From positions 1 to 51,183 of the forward strand of contig JAPHRO010000038.1 of the NCBI GenBank assembly GCA_026195895.1: 51,183 nt of DNA, in the 5' to 3' direction. This DNA comes from Gammaproteobacteria bacterium (GTDB lineage: Bacteria > Pseudomonadota > Gammaproteobacteria > SZUA-229). The notes under the pieces were generated by a model. That model did not search any database, was not told the origin of the DNA, and saw only the letters and a list, made by a program, of their open reading frames with translations. Positions 38,580 to 46,412 of this stretch are shown in pieces. Each line of letters opens with the position of its first letter. Positions within the stretch are counted from its first letter, which is position 1. The translations under genes were made by a program, and so were the position numbers.

Positions 38580-39062
38580 CTAATTGCAGTATTTTTTAAT
38601 GCTTGTACTTAATTTTTTAGTGGCTTGCTGTCGTTCATCTTTTGACAAAAACACTCTGTTGCCTTCTTTATCTAAATCATAAAGGCTGCCTGCGCGTTCA
38701 TATCTACGCAGCCTGTCTTTAGCATTTGCACAGCGTGCTTTTTGCCTGGATTTTTGTTTGTTTAATTTCGCCTCTTTGTTTTTCTTTTCCAGCCGGTCTT
38801 CATCCATGGCCTGCAGAAGTTTCTGGCGGCGGTCTTCGCGACTTTGCTTGGGTAAATTGCCAGTTTTGGCAGCGGCTTTAGTTACATCAATTTGCTGCCC
38901 ATCCGGAGTTGGCTTATCGCCGTAGTGCACATTGCCTTTGTCATCTACCCATTTATATATTTCAGCATAAACGATTTTCATACTCATCGCAGCGTACAAC
39001 ATGAATAGCAGAGTAAGCATCTGTTTTGGCAAGGTCGATTTATCCATTAACAATTTATCCAT
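38580..39062 (-). CDS. DUF4124 periplasmic protein
   Basis: This 160-aa protein has a signal peptide ending near IVYA, followed by EIYKWVDDKGNVHYGDKPTP, the hallmark of the DUF4124 domain. The remainder is a very basic helical region (about 75-160) with two Cys late in the chain. DUF4124 proteins are periplasmic and of unknown role. The first ATG may be used, or Met6. It is convergent with the DUF1631 gene. Confidence 0.8.
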   Translation of the reverse strand: MDKLLMDKSTLPKQMLTLLFMLYAAMSMKIVYAEIYKWVDDKGNVHYGDKPTPDGQQIDVTKAAAKTGNLPKQSREDRRQKLLQAMDEDRLEKKNKEAKLNKQKSRQKARCANAKDRLRRYERAGSLYDLDKEGNRVFLSKDERQQATKKLSTSIKKYCN

Positions 39063-39120
39063 TAAATTATAAATTCAATAAGCAGATAATTTGAAACTAT
39101 AACATAGCCTTAGCCACACA

Positions 39121-39148
39121 TAAAAAAGGCCGGGCAAAAGCCCGGCCT
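39121..39148 (-). terminator. rho-independent terminator of the porin-glnK-amtB operon
   Basis: A perfect 9-bp GC-rich stem (AGGCCGGGC and its complement) with an AAAA loop is followed on the minus strand by TTTTTT. It lies about 45 bases after the amtB stop. Confidence 0.92.
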
Positions 39149-39192
39149 AACCACGATACCAGCAGGAGTCCTCTACTGGAAAAAACTCATAA

Positions 39193-40473
39193 TTACTTGG
39201 TTGTGAACTCTGGATATGCTTCCATACCACAATCCACCAGATCCATGCCTTCGTATTCATCTTCTTCGTTTACACGAATACCCATGATGGCTTTCAGCAC
39301 AAACCAGACTGCGAAGCTGACACCAAACACCCAGATAAAAATGGTTGCGGCACCCAGGATCTGACCTGCGAAAGTTGAACCAGAGTTGGTAACAGGTACC
39401 AGCAGCAGACCTAACAGGCCACAGGTACCATGCACCGAAATTGCACCCACTGGATCATCAATCTTCAGTTTATCCAGAGTAATAATACTAAACACCACCA
39501 GCACACCACCCATTGCACCAAACAAAGTTGCCTGCAGCGCAGTTGGCGTTGATGGTTCAGCAGTGATAGCAACCAGACCTGCCAGCGCACCATTTAACAG
39601 CATAGTTAAATCAGCTTTACCGAACAGTAAACGTGCTGTAATCAGCGCCGCGATCGCACCGCCAGCAGCGGCAGTGTTTGTGTTCAGGAACACCATAGCC
39701 ACCGAATTGGCACTCGCAATATCACCTAATTTCAGCACCGAGCCACCATTGAAGCCGAACCAGCCCATCCACAAAATAAAAGTACCCAGGGTTGCTAAAG
39801 GCAGATTGGCGCCGGGGATCGCATTGATCTCACCATTGGCACCATATTTACCTTTACGCGCACCCAGCAATAGAACACCTGCTAAAGCTGCAGTGGCACC
39901 TGCCATGTGAACGATACCTGAGCCCGCGAAGTCAGAGAAACCTTCTTCGCTCAACTTGAACATACCAAATACTTCAGTATCACCCCAGGTCCACATGCCT
40001 TCCATTGGATAGATGAAACCGGTCATGACAACAGCAAATGCCAGAAATACCCACAGTTTCATCCGTTCAGCGACAGCACCTGATACGATTGACATGGCTG
40101 TTGCTACGAATACCACCTGGAAGAAGAAATCAGACGCATTCGAATAAACTGAACCACCATCAAAACCCGCTTCTTTCGACTCAGCCAATACAGTACTGGT
40201 TATTGAATCGACATCAGTGGCACCATCTAACATAATTCCTGTTAAGAAATAGCTATCCCCGTACATAATTGCGTAACCCGATACCAGGTACATCATGCAG
40301 GAAATCGCAAACAGCGCCATATTCTTGGTTAAAATTTCAGTCGTGTTTTTAGAACGGACCAGACCCGCTTCAAGCATTGCAAAACCTGCGGCCATCCACA
40401 TAACTAATGCGCCGCACACCAGAAAGTAAAAGGTATCCATCGCATATTGAAGTTCAAAAATTTGATTTTCCAC
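39193..40473 (-). CDS. amtB: ammonium transporter AmtB
   Basis: This 426-aa inner-membrane channel moves ammonium/ammonia into the cell. Eleven or more hydrophobic helices are visible. Family signatures include AMDTFYFLVCGALVMWMAAG followed by FAMLEAGLVRSKN, GSGIVHMAGATAALAGV, and the conserved pore-lining His in VHGTCGLLGLL. The N-terminus is short and has no clear signal peptide. It lies 17 bases after glnK, the usual partner, whose product binds AmtB at high nitrogen and closes it. Confidence 0.97.
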   Translation of the reverse strand: MENQIFELQYAMDTFYFLVCGALVMWMAAGFAMLEAGLVRSKNTTEILTKNMALFAISCMMYLVSGYAIMYGDSYFLTGIMLDGATDVDSITSTVLAESKEAGFDGGSVYSNASDFFFQVVFVATAMSIVSGAVAERMKLWVFLAFAVVMTGFIYPMEGMWTWGDTEVFGMFKLSEEGFSDFAGSGIVHMAGATAALAGVLLLGARKGKYGANGEINAIPGANLPLATLGTFILWMGWFGFNGGSVLKLGDIASANSVAMVFLNTNTAAAGGAIAALITARLLFGKADLTMLLNGALAGLVAITAEPSTPTALQATLFGAMGGVLVVFSIITLDKLKIDDPVGAISVHGTCGLLGLLLVPVTNSGSTFAGQILGAATIFIWVFGVSFAVWFVLKAIMGIRVNEEDEYEGMDLVDCGMEAYPEFTTK

Positions 40474-40490
40474 TTATTTATCTCCCGTAA

Positions 40491-40829
<339 letters not shown>

Positions 40830-40908
40830 CTATGTTTACCTCGATCTCCATCATGACCAGTTACATACCTGCAACTGACCATGATGAATAAAATTTCACA
40901 TTGAATGA

Positions 40909-41592
40909 TTACAGGTCGAACGCATAACCTACCGAGAACACCATCGCTGTTCCGTCAGTTACAATATTGTTCTTGCCTGCAGTTGTCGTTGCATCACCAT
41001 TGATGATTGACACACCAAGGTCGATATCGCTAACGGTTGTGCCATACGCCAGTTCCAGATAATCACCATCCATGTCATCGCCCCAGCTACCAAAAGTCAG
41101 CGACAAATCTTTGTATTCACCCGTGATGGCCATAAATGTAAAATCAGCATCCTGCGTGCTTACATTGCTATCGTCTTCGTGAGTACCGGTGGCGAATTCA
41201 ACTGTTACCGGGCCATAACCTGCTGAAAGATAAAGCTCGCCATAGTAAGTATCGAAATCACCTGTGTAGTTATAAGTGTTATAAGCAACAGTGTAAGCAA
41301 CACCTGAAGCCTCACCGCTATAACCCGCATAAATATCGTATTCAATACCGGCAGATGCTGAAGCTGCACCATGACCACCTACATCTGCAGCCCAGACACC
41401 AACAAAAGCACCGCTGTCATGCTCATAATCCAGACCTGCAGAAGCCGTTGCATCTGACTGAACGGCACCACGGAAATAGTAATCAGATACAAAACCGATA
41501 TTTGCACTTGCACCCGCAACAGCCGTACCACTAACACCAGCCAATGAACCCGCAACCGCTGCAGTTAAAGCAAGAAGTTTTATTTTTTTCAT
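40909..41592 (-). CDS. TorF/TIGR02001-like outer-membrane porin
   Basis: This 227-aa protein has a signal peptide (residues 1-26, ending GTAVA). The mature part is a series of amphipathic beta strands rich in Tyr, Gly and Asp, and it ends with Phe-x-Leu (VGYAFDL), close to the terminal aromatic signature of outer-membrane barrels. The start ASANIGFVSDYYFRGAVQSD is typical of the TIGR02001 (TorF) family. It is the first gene of the operon with glnK and amtB and lies behind a sigma-54 promoter, so it may help ammonium or another nitrogen compound cross the outer membrane. Confidence 0.85.
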   Translation of the reverse strand: MKKIKLLALTAAVAGSLAGVSGTAVAGASANIGFVSDYYFRGAVQSDATASAGLDYEHDSGAFVGVWAADVGGHGAASASAGIEYDIYAGYSGEASGVAYTVAYNTYNYTGDFDTYYGELYLSAGYGPVTVEFATGTHEDDSNVSTQDADFTFMAITGEYKDLSLTFGSWGDDMDGDYLELAYGTTVSDIDLGVSIINGDATTTAGKNNIVTDGTAMVFSVGYAFDL

Positions 41593-41651
41593 CAGGAGTT
41601 CCCCTACTATGTTTGTTTGTTAATTAGTTGATAAATCGTGTTAGCTGCTAA

Positions 41652-41670
41652 ATGCACTAGCTGTGCCAAT
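41652..41670 (-). promoter_or_regulatory. sigma-54 (RpoN) promoter of the porin-glnK-amtB operon
   Basis: On the minus strand the sequence is TTGGCACAGCTAGTGCATT. The GG at -24 and GC at -12 are ten bases apart, the exact spacing sigma-54 needs, and the -24 box is a full TGGCAC. It lies about 60 bases upstream of the porin ATG at 41592. Confidence 0.85.
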
Positions 41671-41744
41671 ACATTTAACCAGCTAAAAATCAAACACTTA
41701 AAACATTTTTGAAGCTTATTTCATGAAAAAATCAGTCTTAATTA

Positions 41745-41814
41745 CGCACCTGTTTCGTGCATCACAAAGAAGCGTGCACCAAAATAGTCCGCTCATTTGC
41801 ACAAAGCAGGTGCG
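41745..41814 (-). promoter_or_regulatory. cluster of three NtrC-like enhancer sites
   Basis: Three 17-bp dyads fit or nearly fit TGCAC-N6-GGTGC: 41745-41761 (CGCAC...CGTGCA), 41775-41791 (TGCAC with a weaker second half) and 41798-41814 (TGCAC...GGTGCG, complete). They lie 90-160 bases upstream of the sigma-54 -12 element, the distance usual for NtrC enhancers. They also lie within 120 bases of the ubiK start on the other side. Confidence 0.8.
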
Positions 41815-41860
41815 CGATTTTTCAGGTAATATTTGCCCTTGCCAATAAGAGATTCAGGAT

Positions 41861-42103
41861 ATGATCGACAATCAGACACTCGACGAACTCGCCAGTCGTA
41901 TTTCAGCGGCGTTGCCTGATGGCATAAAGCTTTTACAGCAGGATGCAGAAAAGAATATTCGTGCCGTGCTGGAATCAACACTGAGTAAAATGAACCTGGT
42001 CAGCCGGGAAGAATTTGATATACAGACAGCGGTACTGGAACGCACCCGAGAAAAACTCAAACAGCTTGAAACACTCATCACTGAATTAGAAAAACGAAAA
42101 TAG
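41861..42103 (+). CDS. ubiK: ubiquinone biosynthesis accessory factor UbiK (YqiC/BMFP)
   Basis: This 80-aa protein has the BMFP layout: an amphipathic N-terminal half (IDNQTLDELASRISAALP) and a C-terminal coiled coil (about 50-80, EEFDIQTAVLERTREKLKQL) that forms trimers. UbiK supports aerobic ubiquinone synthesis at the membrane. The comM gene follows 31 bases later, an arrangement common in gammaproteobacteria. Confidence 0.9.
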   Translation: MIDNQTLDELASRISAALPDGIKLLQQDAEKNIRAVLESTLSKMNLVSREEFDIQTAVLERTREKLKQLETLITELEKRK

Positions 42104-42134
42104 CGCAACAATCACATGAAATGGAAAGGACGCC

Positions 42135-42788
42135 ATGACACTCGCAACCATACACACCCAGGCACTTAGCGGCATCAACGCACTACCCGTCGATGTCGAA
42201 GTGCATATCGCCAACGGCTTACCCGCATTCACCATCGTCGGCCTGCCGGAAGCCGCAGTAAGAGAAAGCAAAGACCGGGTTCGGGCAGCCATTATCAACT
42301 CACGATTCGAGTTTCCCGCCAGGCGCATTACCGTGAATCTTGCCCCCGCTGATTTACCCAAAGAAGGCGGCCGGTATGACCTTCCGATAGCACTGGGCAT
42401 TCTGTCCGCCTCGGGTCAGATACCGTCTGAGGGTCTTGATAACTTTGAATTCCATGGTGAGTTAGCACTCAGCGGCGAACTGCGACCGGTAACTGGAGCT
42501 CTACCCGTTGCCATTGGTACGCGCAACTTGAATCGCTACCTGGTATTGCCTCGACAAAGTGCTGAAGAGGCGATACTGGTAGAGGGTGCTAAAGTTTTTC
42601 AGGCCAGCCATTTACTCGACATTTGTCGGCACCTGCATCAGCAAGGCACGCTGGAAACACCTGAGGTTTTAGTACCATCAAACCAGAATCCCAACCACCA
42701 GGATCTCAGCGATGTGCGCGGCCAGCACCGCGCCAAACGCGCGCTGGAAGTCGCTGCGGCAGGCCGCCACAACATGATCAAGGTGTAG
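42135..42788 (+). pseudogene. comM: comM 5' fragment, cut by prophage insertion
   Basis: ComM/YifB is a hexameric AAA+ helicase that promotes branch migration during natural transformation and normally has about 500 residues. Here only the N-terminal Lon-like part (MTLATIHTQALSGINALPVDV onward) and the lead-in to the ATPase domain (DVRGQHRAKRALEVAAAG) remain. After RHNMI the frame changes to KV and stops at 42786, exactly where family members read GPPGxGKT (Walker A). The serine-recombinase prophage begins at this point, so the gene is interrupted by integration. The rest of comM should lie beyond the right edge of the window. Confidence 0.92.
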
Positions 42789-42809
42789 CATATTATATAA
42801 TATATGCTA
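42786..42809. promoter_or_regulatory. palindromic AT-rich element at the left prophage end
   Basis: Arms TAGCATAT (42786-42793) and ATATGCTA (42802-42809) enclose an AT-rich loop that includes a perfect TATAAT (42796-42801). It lies 11 bases before the recombinase ATG. It could be recombinase-binding sequence, its promoter, or both; a related TATATTATATAA segment recurs at about 44960. Confidence 0.5.
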
Positions 42810-42819
42810 TAAACAGAAT

Positions 42820-44427
42820 ATGAAAACTGCATACAGCTACATCCGAATGTCAACGCCGCAGCAGCTGCGAGGCGATTCGCTCAGACGACAACTACAGTCT
42901 AGTAGACTGTGGTGTGAAAAAAACGGATATGAGCTAGATGACAGTTTACGAGATATTGGAATTTCAGCGTTTCACGGTTTAAATAAACTGACTGGCTCGC
43001 TGGGAAAATTTATTGAGCTAGCAAAATCTGGAAAAATTGAATCGGGTAGCGTGCTGCTGCTGGAATCGCTCGATCGATTATCTCGCCAAGAGGTTTTGGA
43101 ATCGCTGGGAACGTTTACTGAGATTTTAGCTACGGGAGTTGAAATTGTAACGCTAGCGGATAATCAGCGTTACACGAGCCAAAATCTGAATAATATCGGA
43201 AATCTGATAATCTCGTTGGTGATTTTAAGCCGTGCCCACGAGGAATCAAAAATTAAATCGGAGCGAATGGCTGCTAGCTGGGCTAACAAACGCAAAAACG
43301 CATTAAAAAAACCTGTTACTGCAATAATGCCTGCCTGGCTTCGACTAGATAAAAAAACAAATTGTATTAATGAAATACCAGAACGGGTTTTAATCGTTCG
43401 TGAAATATTTGAAAAAACAATAGCGGGTTACGGCCGGCAAAAATTGGTCAGTTATTTAAACGAACAAAAAATTGAAACCTGGGGTCGCTCGAAATTCTGG
43501 CAACCCTCGTATATTTCAAAAATTTTGGATAATAGAGCTGTGCTAGGTGAATACCAACCTCATCGGGGCAGCGGTAGTGACCGAACCCCGGCTGGCGACG
43601 CAATCAAAAATTACTACCCAGCAGTGATTGATGAACTGACATTTTACCGAGCAAAAAACGCTCGGTCTGCACGAAAAAACCAGGGCGGACGGCGTGGTCG
43701 TAAATTTTCGAATTTGTTTACAGGATTATTGTTTTGTATGCACTGCAATTCTTCGATGGCATATATCGATAAATGCAGCAAAAAATCTGGAAAAAACGGA
43801 GGACGGCGGCTAGTTTGTTCTGGTTACAGAAACCGGTCTGGTTGCTCAAATAATATACATTATATATATGACCACGTTGAACACATTTTTTTGCAACAGT
43901 TTGCGCATGAATTTCGCTGGCACGATTTGCTGTTATCAGACACTAGCGAAACTAAAAAAACGGGAGAAAAAATTGATGCACTAACCGCACAAATTGAAGA
44001 GCAGAAAAAATATATTGATGAACTTCGATTAATCGTTAATGCCTCAAGAAATAAACCTGCTGCTGTTCGTGAAATATGTAGAGCGGATTATTTGACTGGT
44101 GCGGAAAAACTAGTTGAGCTGGAAACTGAGCTGGAAGCTGCAAAACAGAAAACGGTCGATACAGTTTCTAATCACGATTTTAGTACTGCTTTAAAAAACG
44201 TACTGCTGCTGAATACTGATGATGATGATAAATACGCAGCCAGGGCAGCACTAAACCAAATACTGAAAAAATATATAGATAAAATCGAGTTTAATTTGGA
44301 TTATACGATTTTATGTCAAATGAAAAACGGAGACGATTATTTATTAACAACTAACAAACTGGATTTTAATAGCACGGCGGAGTTATCTTTTGATTTTTCA
44401 AAAATGCTGCTAAATCCTGAGGAGTAA
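42820..44427 (+). CDS. large serine recombinase (probable phage integrase)
   Basis: The 535-aa protein starts with the resolvase/invertase catalytic domain (nucleophile S11 in YIRMSTPQQ, R86/R89 in LDRLSRQE). A recombinase domain (about 165-290, including VLGEYQPHRGSG), a zinc ribbon (C306, C309, C319/C333/C342) and a coiled coil (about 365-430) follow, as in large serine integrases such as those of Listeria A118 and Streptomyces phiC31. It lies at the left end of the element next to the comM break, so it probably makes the integration at comM. All catalytic residues seen are intact. Confidence 0.92.
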   Translation: MKTAYSYIRMSTPQQLRGDSLRRQLQSSRLWCEKNGYELDDSLRDIGISAFHGLNKLTGSLGKFIELAKSGKIESGSVLLLESLDRLSRQEVLESLGTFTEILATGVEIVTLADNQRYTSQNLNNIGNLIISLVILSRAHEESKIKSERMAASWANKRKNALKKPVTAIMPAWLRLDKKTNCINEIPERVLIVREIFEKTIAGYGRQKLVSYLNEQKIETWGRSKFWQPSYISKILDNRAVLGEYQPHRGSGSDRTPAGDAIKNYYPAVIDELTFYRAKNARSARKNQGGRRGRKFSNLFTGLLFCMHCNSSMAYIDKCSKKSGKNGGRRLVCSGYRNRSGCSNNIHYIYDHVEHIFLQQFAHEFRWHDLLLSDTSETKKTGEKIDALTAQIEEQKKYIDELRLIVNASRNKPAAVREICRADYLTGAEKLVELETELEAAKQKTVDTVSNHDFSTALKNVLLLNTDDDDKYAARAALNQILKKYIDKIEFNLDYTILCQMKNGDDYLLTTNKLDFNSTAELSFDFSKMLLNPEE

Positions 44428-44430
44428 ATT

Positions 44431-44610
44431 ATGCGTGATGCAATCGATGTAAATCCAGCGACTGGGCTTCCAATGCTTGATGACGGTGCTGTTGATGTTT
44501 GCGGAAATGTTTTTGGAGACGACTCGTTTAGTTCTTTTGATGATTCATTCAGCTCTGACGACAGTTTTGGCTTTGATGACTGTTTTAGTAGCTTCGACGA
44601 CGATTTTTAA
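44431..44610 (+). CDS. 59-aa inovirus small protein with Asp/Ser/Phe repeats
   Basis: The product begins MRDAIDVNPATGLPM. Similar NPATGLPM-containing small proteins occur in Pf-like inoviruses, and I recall no assigned function. The C-terminal half consists of irregular repeats of the type DDSFSSFDD, giving a strongly acidic and aromatic tail (about residues 31-59). It starts three bases after the recombinase stop with GGAG at 44421-44424. It is too short for an ordinary gene search but has a ribosome site, a clean frame and a biased composition. Confidence 0.7.
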   Translation: MRDAIDVNPATGLPMLDDGAVDVCGNVFGDDSFSSFDDSFSSDDSFGFDDCFSSFDDDF

Positions 44611-44676
44611 ATTAATCCCCCTTTTCTGCATATCTATTCGCTATATTAAATGTAGTAATTTTAAGAGGAATCTATT

Positions 44677-44814
44677 ATGCACGAAGAAACTGATTTTTTT
44701 GAAATGGACACTGGTGAGGTGATGCAATGCTATCTGGAATATCTGGATTTTTTAGAATCCAACCGTGATTTTGCAGAACACCTGGAGCAATTTTATTTGC
44801 AAACAGAGCAGTAA
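44677..44814 (+). CDS. 45-aa acidic small protein
   Basis: The 45-aa product is acidic and rich in Glu, Phe and Leu (it starts MHEETDFFEMDTGEVM and ends EQFYLQTEQ), probably one amphipathic helix. The ATG follows AAGAGGAA (44662-44670). It is unrecognised and placed between the 59-aa gene and a strong terminator, so it ends the first phage transcript. Confidence 0.6.
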   Translation: MHEETDFFEMDTGEVMQCYLEYLDFLESNRDFAEHLEQFYLQTEQ

Positions 44815-44874
44815 TTTTTTGACCTGACCTAATTACCTAATTACCAACTGACAGACACAGACCTCTCTTGATTT

Positions 44875-44902
44875 GCCCTGGTTTTTGCCAGGGCTTTTTT
44901 TT
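44875..44902 (+). terminator. rho-independent terminator after the early phage genes
   Basis: Stem GCCCTGG (44875-44881) / CCAGGGC (44888-44894) is followed by eight T residues (44895-44902). It separates the recombinase block from the replication/coat block. Confidence 0.9.
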
Positions 44903-44911
44903 GCCAAAAAT

Positions 44912-44977
44912 AAATAAAAATAATTTCAAAAAACCGCCTAAATCTGCCATCCCGGTAGCTATATTATATAACAACAA
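44912..44977 (+). repeat. direct repeat copy 1 (about 66 bp), noncoding leader
   Basis: The block begins AAATAAAAATAATTTCAAAA and includes CCGCCTAAATCT; its first 34 bases differ from copy 2 at 45303 by one base, after which similarity fades. It lies just upstream of the gene at 45005 and may include its promoter. Confidence 0.85.
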
Positions 44978-45004
44978 TTTAAATGCACACGGAGCACAAA
45001 CACA

Positions 45005-45424
45005 ATGAACACTTTATTTATTTCACTAATTCGCCAGGTTTTGATTTTGGATAATGCTATTAATACATCGCTATTTTCCTTGCAGCTTATTCACGATTAT
45101 GATTTAGCGCTTACAGCGCTGGAACAGTATATCGACTCTGATGACGCTACTGACCAGGAGCTTATTGTTTATACCGACCTGCTATTTATGCTGGACGAGC
45201 TGAGCGTGCGCGCTGATTCCGATTACACAATTAAACCCCGGCAGTTTTTTATTAGCTTAGTTAGCGAATCAGTTGAATTCATTCAGCCAGCTACTGTAAA
45301 TAAATTAAAAATAATTTCAAAAAACCGCCTAAATCTACCATCTCGGTCGCTATACATATTAACAGCAAATGAATTTTTGCATTTTATTAACACTAACACT
45401 AATACGGATACACTAAAATCATGA
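45005..45424 (+). CDS. phage hypothetical protein, 139 aa
   Basis: I do not recognise this 139-aa protein. It is helical and Leu-rich at the start, acidic in the middle (about 40-60, YIDSDDATDQEL) and has a basic stretch near 100-115 (KLKIISKNRLNLPSR). The basic stretch is encoded by the second copy of the direct repeat, so part of the protein is made from a duplicated noncoding block. Its ATG follows GGAG (44991-44994). The stop overlaps the next ATG (ATGA), which links it to the ssDNA-binding protein. Its position is that of a replication gene, but no rolling-circle motif is visible. Confidence 0.6.
   Translation: MNTLFISLIRQVLILDNAINTSLFSLQLIHDYDLALTALEQYIDSDDATDQELIVYTDLLFMLDELSVRADSDYTIKPRQFFISLVSESVEFIQPATVNKLKIISKNRLNLPSRSLYILTANEFLHFINTNTNTDTLKS
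45303..45368 (+). repeat. direct repeat copy 2 (about 66 bp), inside a coding region
   Basis: This copy lies within the 3' part of the gene at 45005-45424. It matches copy 1 in 33 of its first 34 bases and then in scattered blocks such as CTCGGTCGCTATA. Confidence 0.85.
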
Positions 45425-45699
45425 AAACTTTTTTATTGGGCTACGAGCACGTAGCCGGAACCTCGAAAAATACTGGTGAAGCATATGACTTTGCTACTCT
45501 GCACGTTGCGGTTGAAAATGAAAAACGCAGCAATCACGTAGCGGTTGGCGGCTTGACCCCGTCGAAAATTAATGTCGACCCTGCTTTGTTCAAATCTCTG
45601 AAAAATTGCAGTTTTCCCTGCGAAGCCGAGATTGTTATGGAACAACGCCTGACTGGTCGTGGTCCCCGCGCAGTAATCACTGATGTTAAACCAATTTAA
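45421..45699 (+). CDS. probable phage ssDNA-binding protein (gV-like)
   Basis: The 92-aa protein reads MKTFLLGYEHVAGTSKNTGEAYDFATLHVAVE, similar in pattern to the short ssDNA-binding proteins (DUF1293-type) of Pf-like and Vibrio inoviruses (xVLGxEHIxGxSKxxGxxYDxAxLH). Its place immediately before the coat genes is that of gV. It would coat the single-stranded genome before packaging. The ATG overlaps the previous stop codon, and a strong terminator follows. Confidence 0.7.
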   Translation: MKTFLLGYEHVAGTSKNTGEAYDFATLHVAVENEKRSNHVAVGGLTPSKINVDPALFKSLKNCSFPCEAEIVMEQRLTGRGPRAVITDVKPI

Positions 45700-45740
45700 A
45701 GAGTTGTGTGCATGCCGGTAATTTTCTCCTACCGGCCGGT

Positions 45741-45772
45741 GGGGGGCGTAGTGAACCCCCCGCCTTTTTTTT
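45741..45772 (+). terminator. rho-independent terminator after the ssDNA-binding gene
   Basis: Stem GGGGGG (45741-45746) / CCCCCC (45756-45761) with a CGTAGTGAA loop, then GCC and eight T residues (45765-45772). Confidence 0.9.
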
Positions 45773-45799
45773 AATTAATTGACGCTGTGACTGAAACTG

Positions 45800-46039
45800 A
45801 TGATGCAACAATCGACATTTTTAACGTGCAAGTACAGCGCTGGAACGCCAGCGAACACATTTTGCCCAGCGGATTATGAGCTGGAATATGTTGTAGGGTA
45901 TTTGCCGGATAATGCGAGCGTTGAATACGACCAAGCAGCCGCCTGGGATTTTTGGAATACAGGTTTTGTGGTTGCGTTGTCACTTTTTGTAACGGCACGT
46001 GCGCTAGCAATTATTTTGCGATTTATACGCAGCGCCTAG
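45800..46039 (+). CDS. small Cys-containing single-TM phage protein
   Basis: This 79-aa protein has two Cys (about 10 and 22), an acidic middle and a C-terminal membrane segment (about 54-72, GFVVALSLFVTARALAII) followed by basic residues (RFIRSA). Small proteins of this form directly precede the major coat gene in Pf-like inoviruses. It may be a minor virion or assembly protein. Two ATG codons open it. Confidence 0.6.
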   Translation: MMQQSTFLTCKYSAGTPANTFCPADYELEYVVGYLPDNASVEYDQAAAWDFWNTGFVVALSLFVTARALAIILRFIRSA

Positions 46040-46111
46040 ATTTAGCAGCATTTGCTGCAACGTGAATTCAGCACACGTTTTTTTGCTGAAAAATGAAATA
46101 GGAGTTCCGTT

Positions 46112-46255
46112 ATGGACCTTTCTGCTCTGGAAACTGCTGTTGCTGGCATTAGCGTTGTTGGCGCTACTTTGCTGGCTATTGCTGCGACTTTTATTGGTAT
46201 CCGTCTGGTACCAAAAGCCATTGCATTCGTTAAACAAGCGATGCATCGCGGCTAA
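46112..46255 (+). CDS. filamentous phage major coat protein (gVIII-like), 47 aa
   Basis: The 47-aa product is MDLSALETAVAGISVVGATL followed by a hydrophobic core and a basic end (VPKAIAFVKQAMHRG). An acidic N-terminus, a Gly/Ala-rich membrane helix and a basic C-terminus that contacts DNA are the defining plan of inovirus major coat proteins. No signal peptide is visible, as in Pf3. AATAGGAG lies upstream. A strong terminator follows directly, as expected for a highly expressed coat gene. Its size keeps it below usual gene-finding limits. Confidence 0.85.
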   Translation: MDLSALETAVAGISVVGATLLAIAATFIGIRLVPKAIAFVKQAMHRG

Positions 46256-46266
46256 TCCTGCTGGCT

Positions 46267-46290
46267 AGACCCCCGGCAAGGGGGTCTTTT
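46267..46290 (+). terminator. rho-independent terminator after the major coat gene
   Basis: An eight-base stem AGACCCCC (46267-46274) / GGGGGTCT (46280-46287), loop GGCAA, followed by TTT. The location matches the terminator behind gVIII in other filamentous phages, which lets coat mRNA accumulate. Confidence 0.88.
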
Positions 46291-46313
46291 AAGGGTTTTA
46301 AGGGGTTTTTATT

Positions 46314-46412
46314 ATGCCTGTTACTTTCACTGAATTACTGTACATCTGTTGGTTTTTGCTGGGTTTGCTTTGTGCATACGCGGTTATAGCTGGTTTTGGT
46401 AGCGATTTATAA
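46314..46412 (+). CDS. 32-aa hydrophobic minor coat-like protein (gVII/gIX-like)
   Basis: The product is MPVTFTELLYICWFLLGLLC and a short tail ending GFGSDL, nearly all one membrane helix. gVII and gIX of filamentous phages are 30-33-residue membrane proteins placed near the coat gene. The stop overlaps the start of the pIII-like gene by one base (TAATG). Confidence 0.65.
   Translation: MPVTFTELLYICWFLLGLLCAYAVIAGFGSDL

Noticed and set aside
45786..45872. A 28-codon GTG-started frame overlapping the small Cys/TM phage gene
   Set aside because: It has no membrane segment or known pattern; the frame from 45800 has the expected Cys and TM layout.
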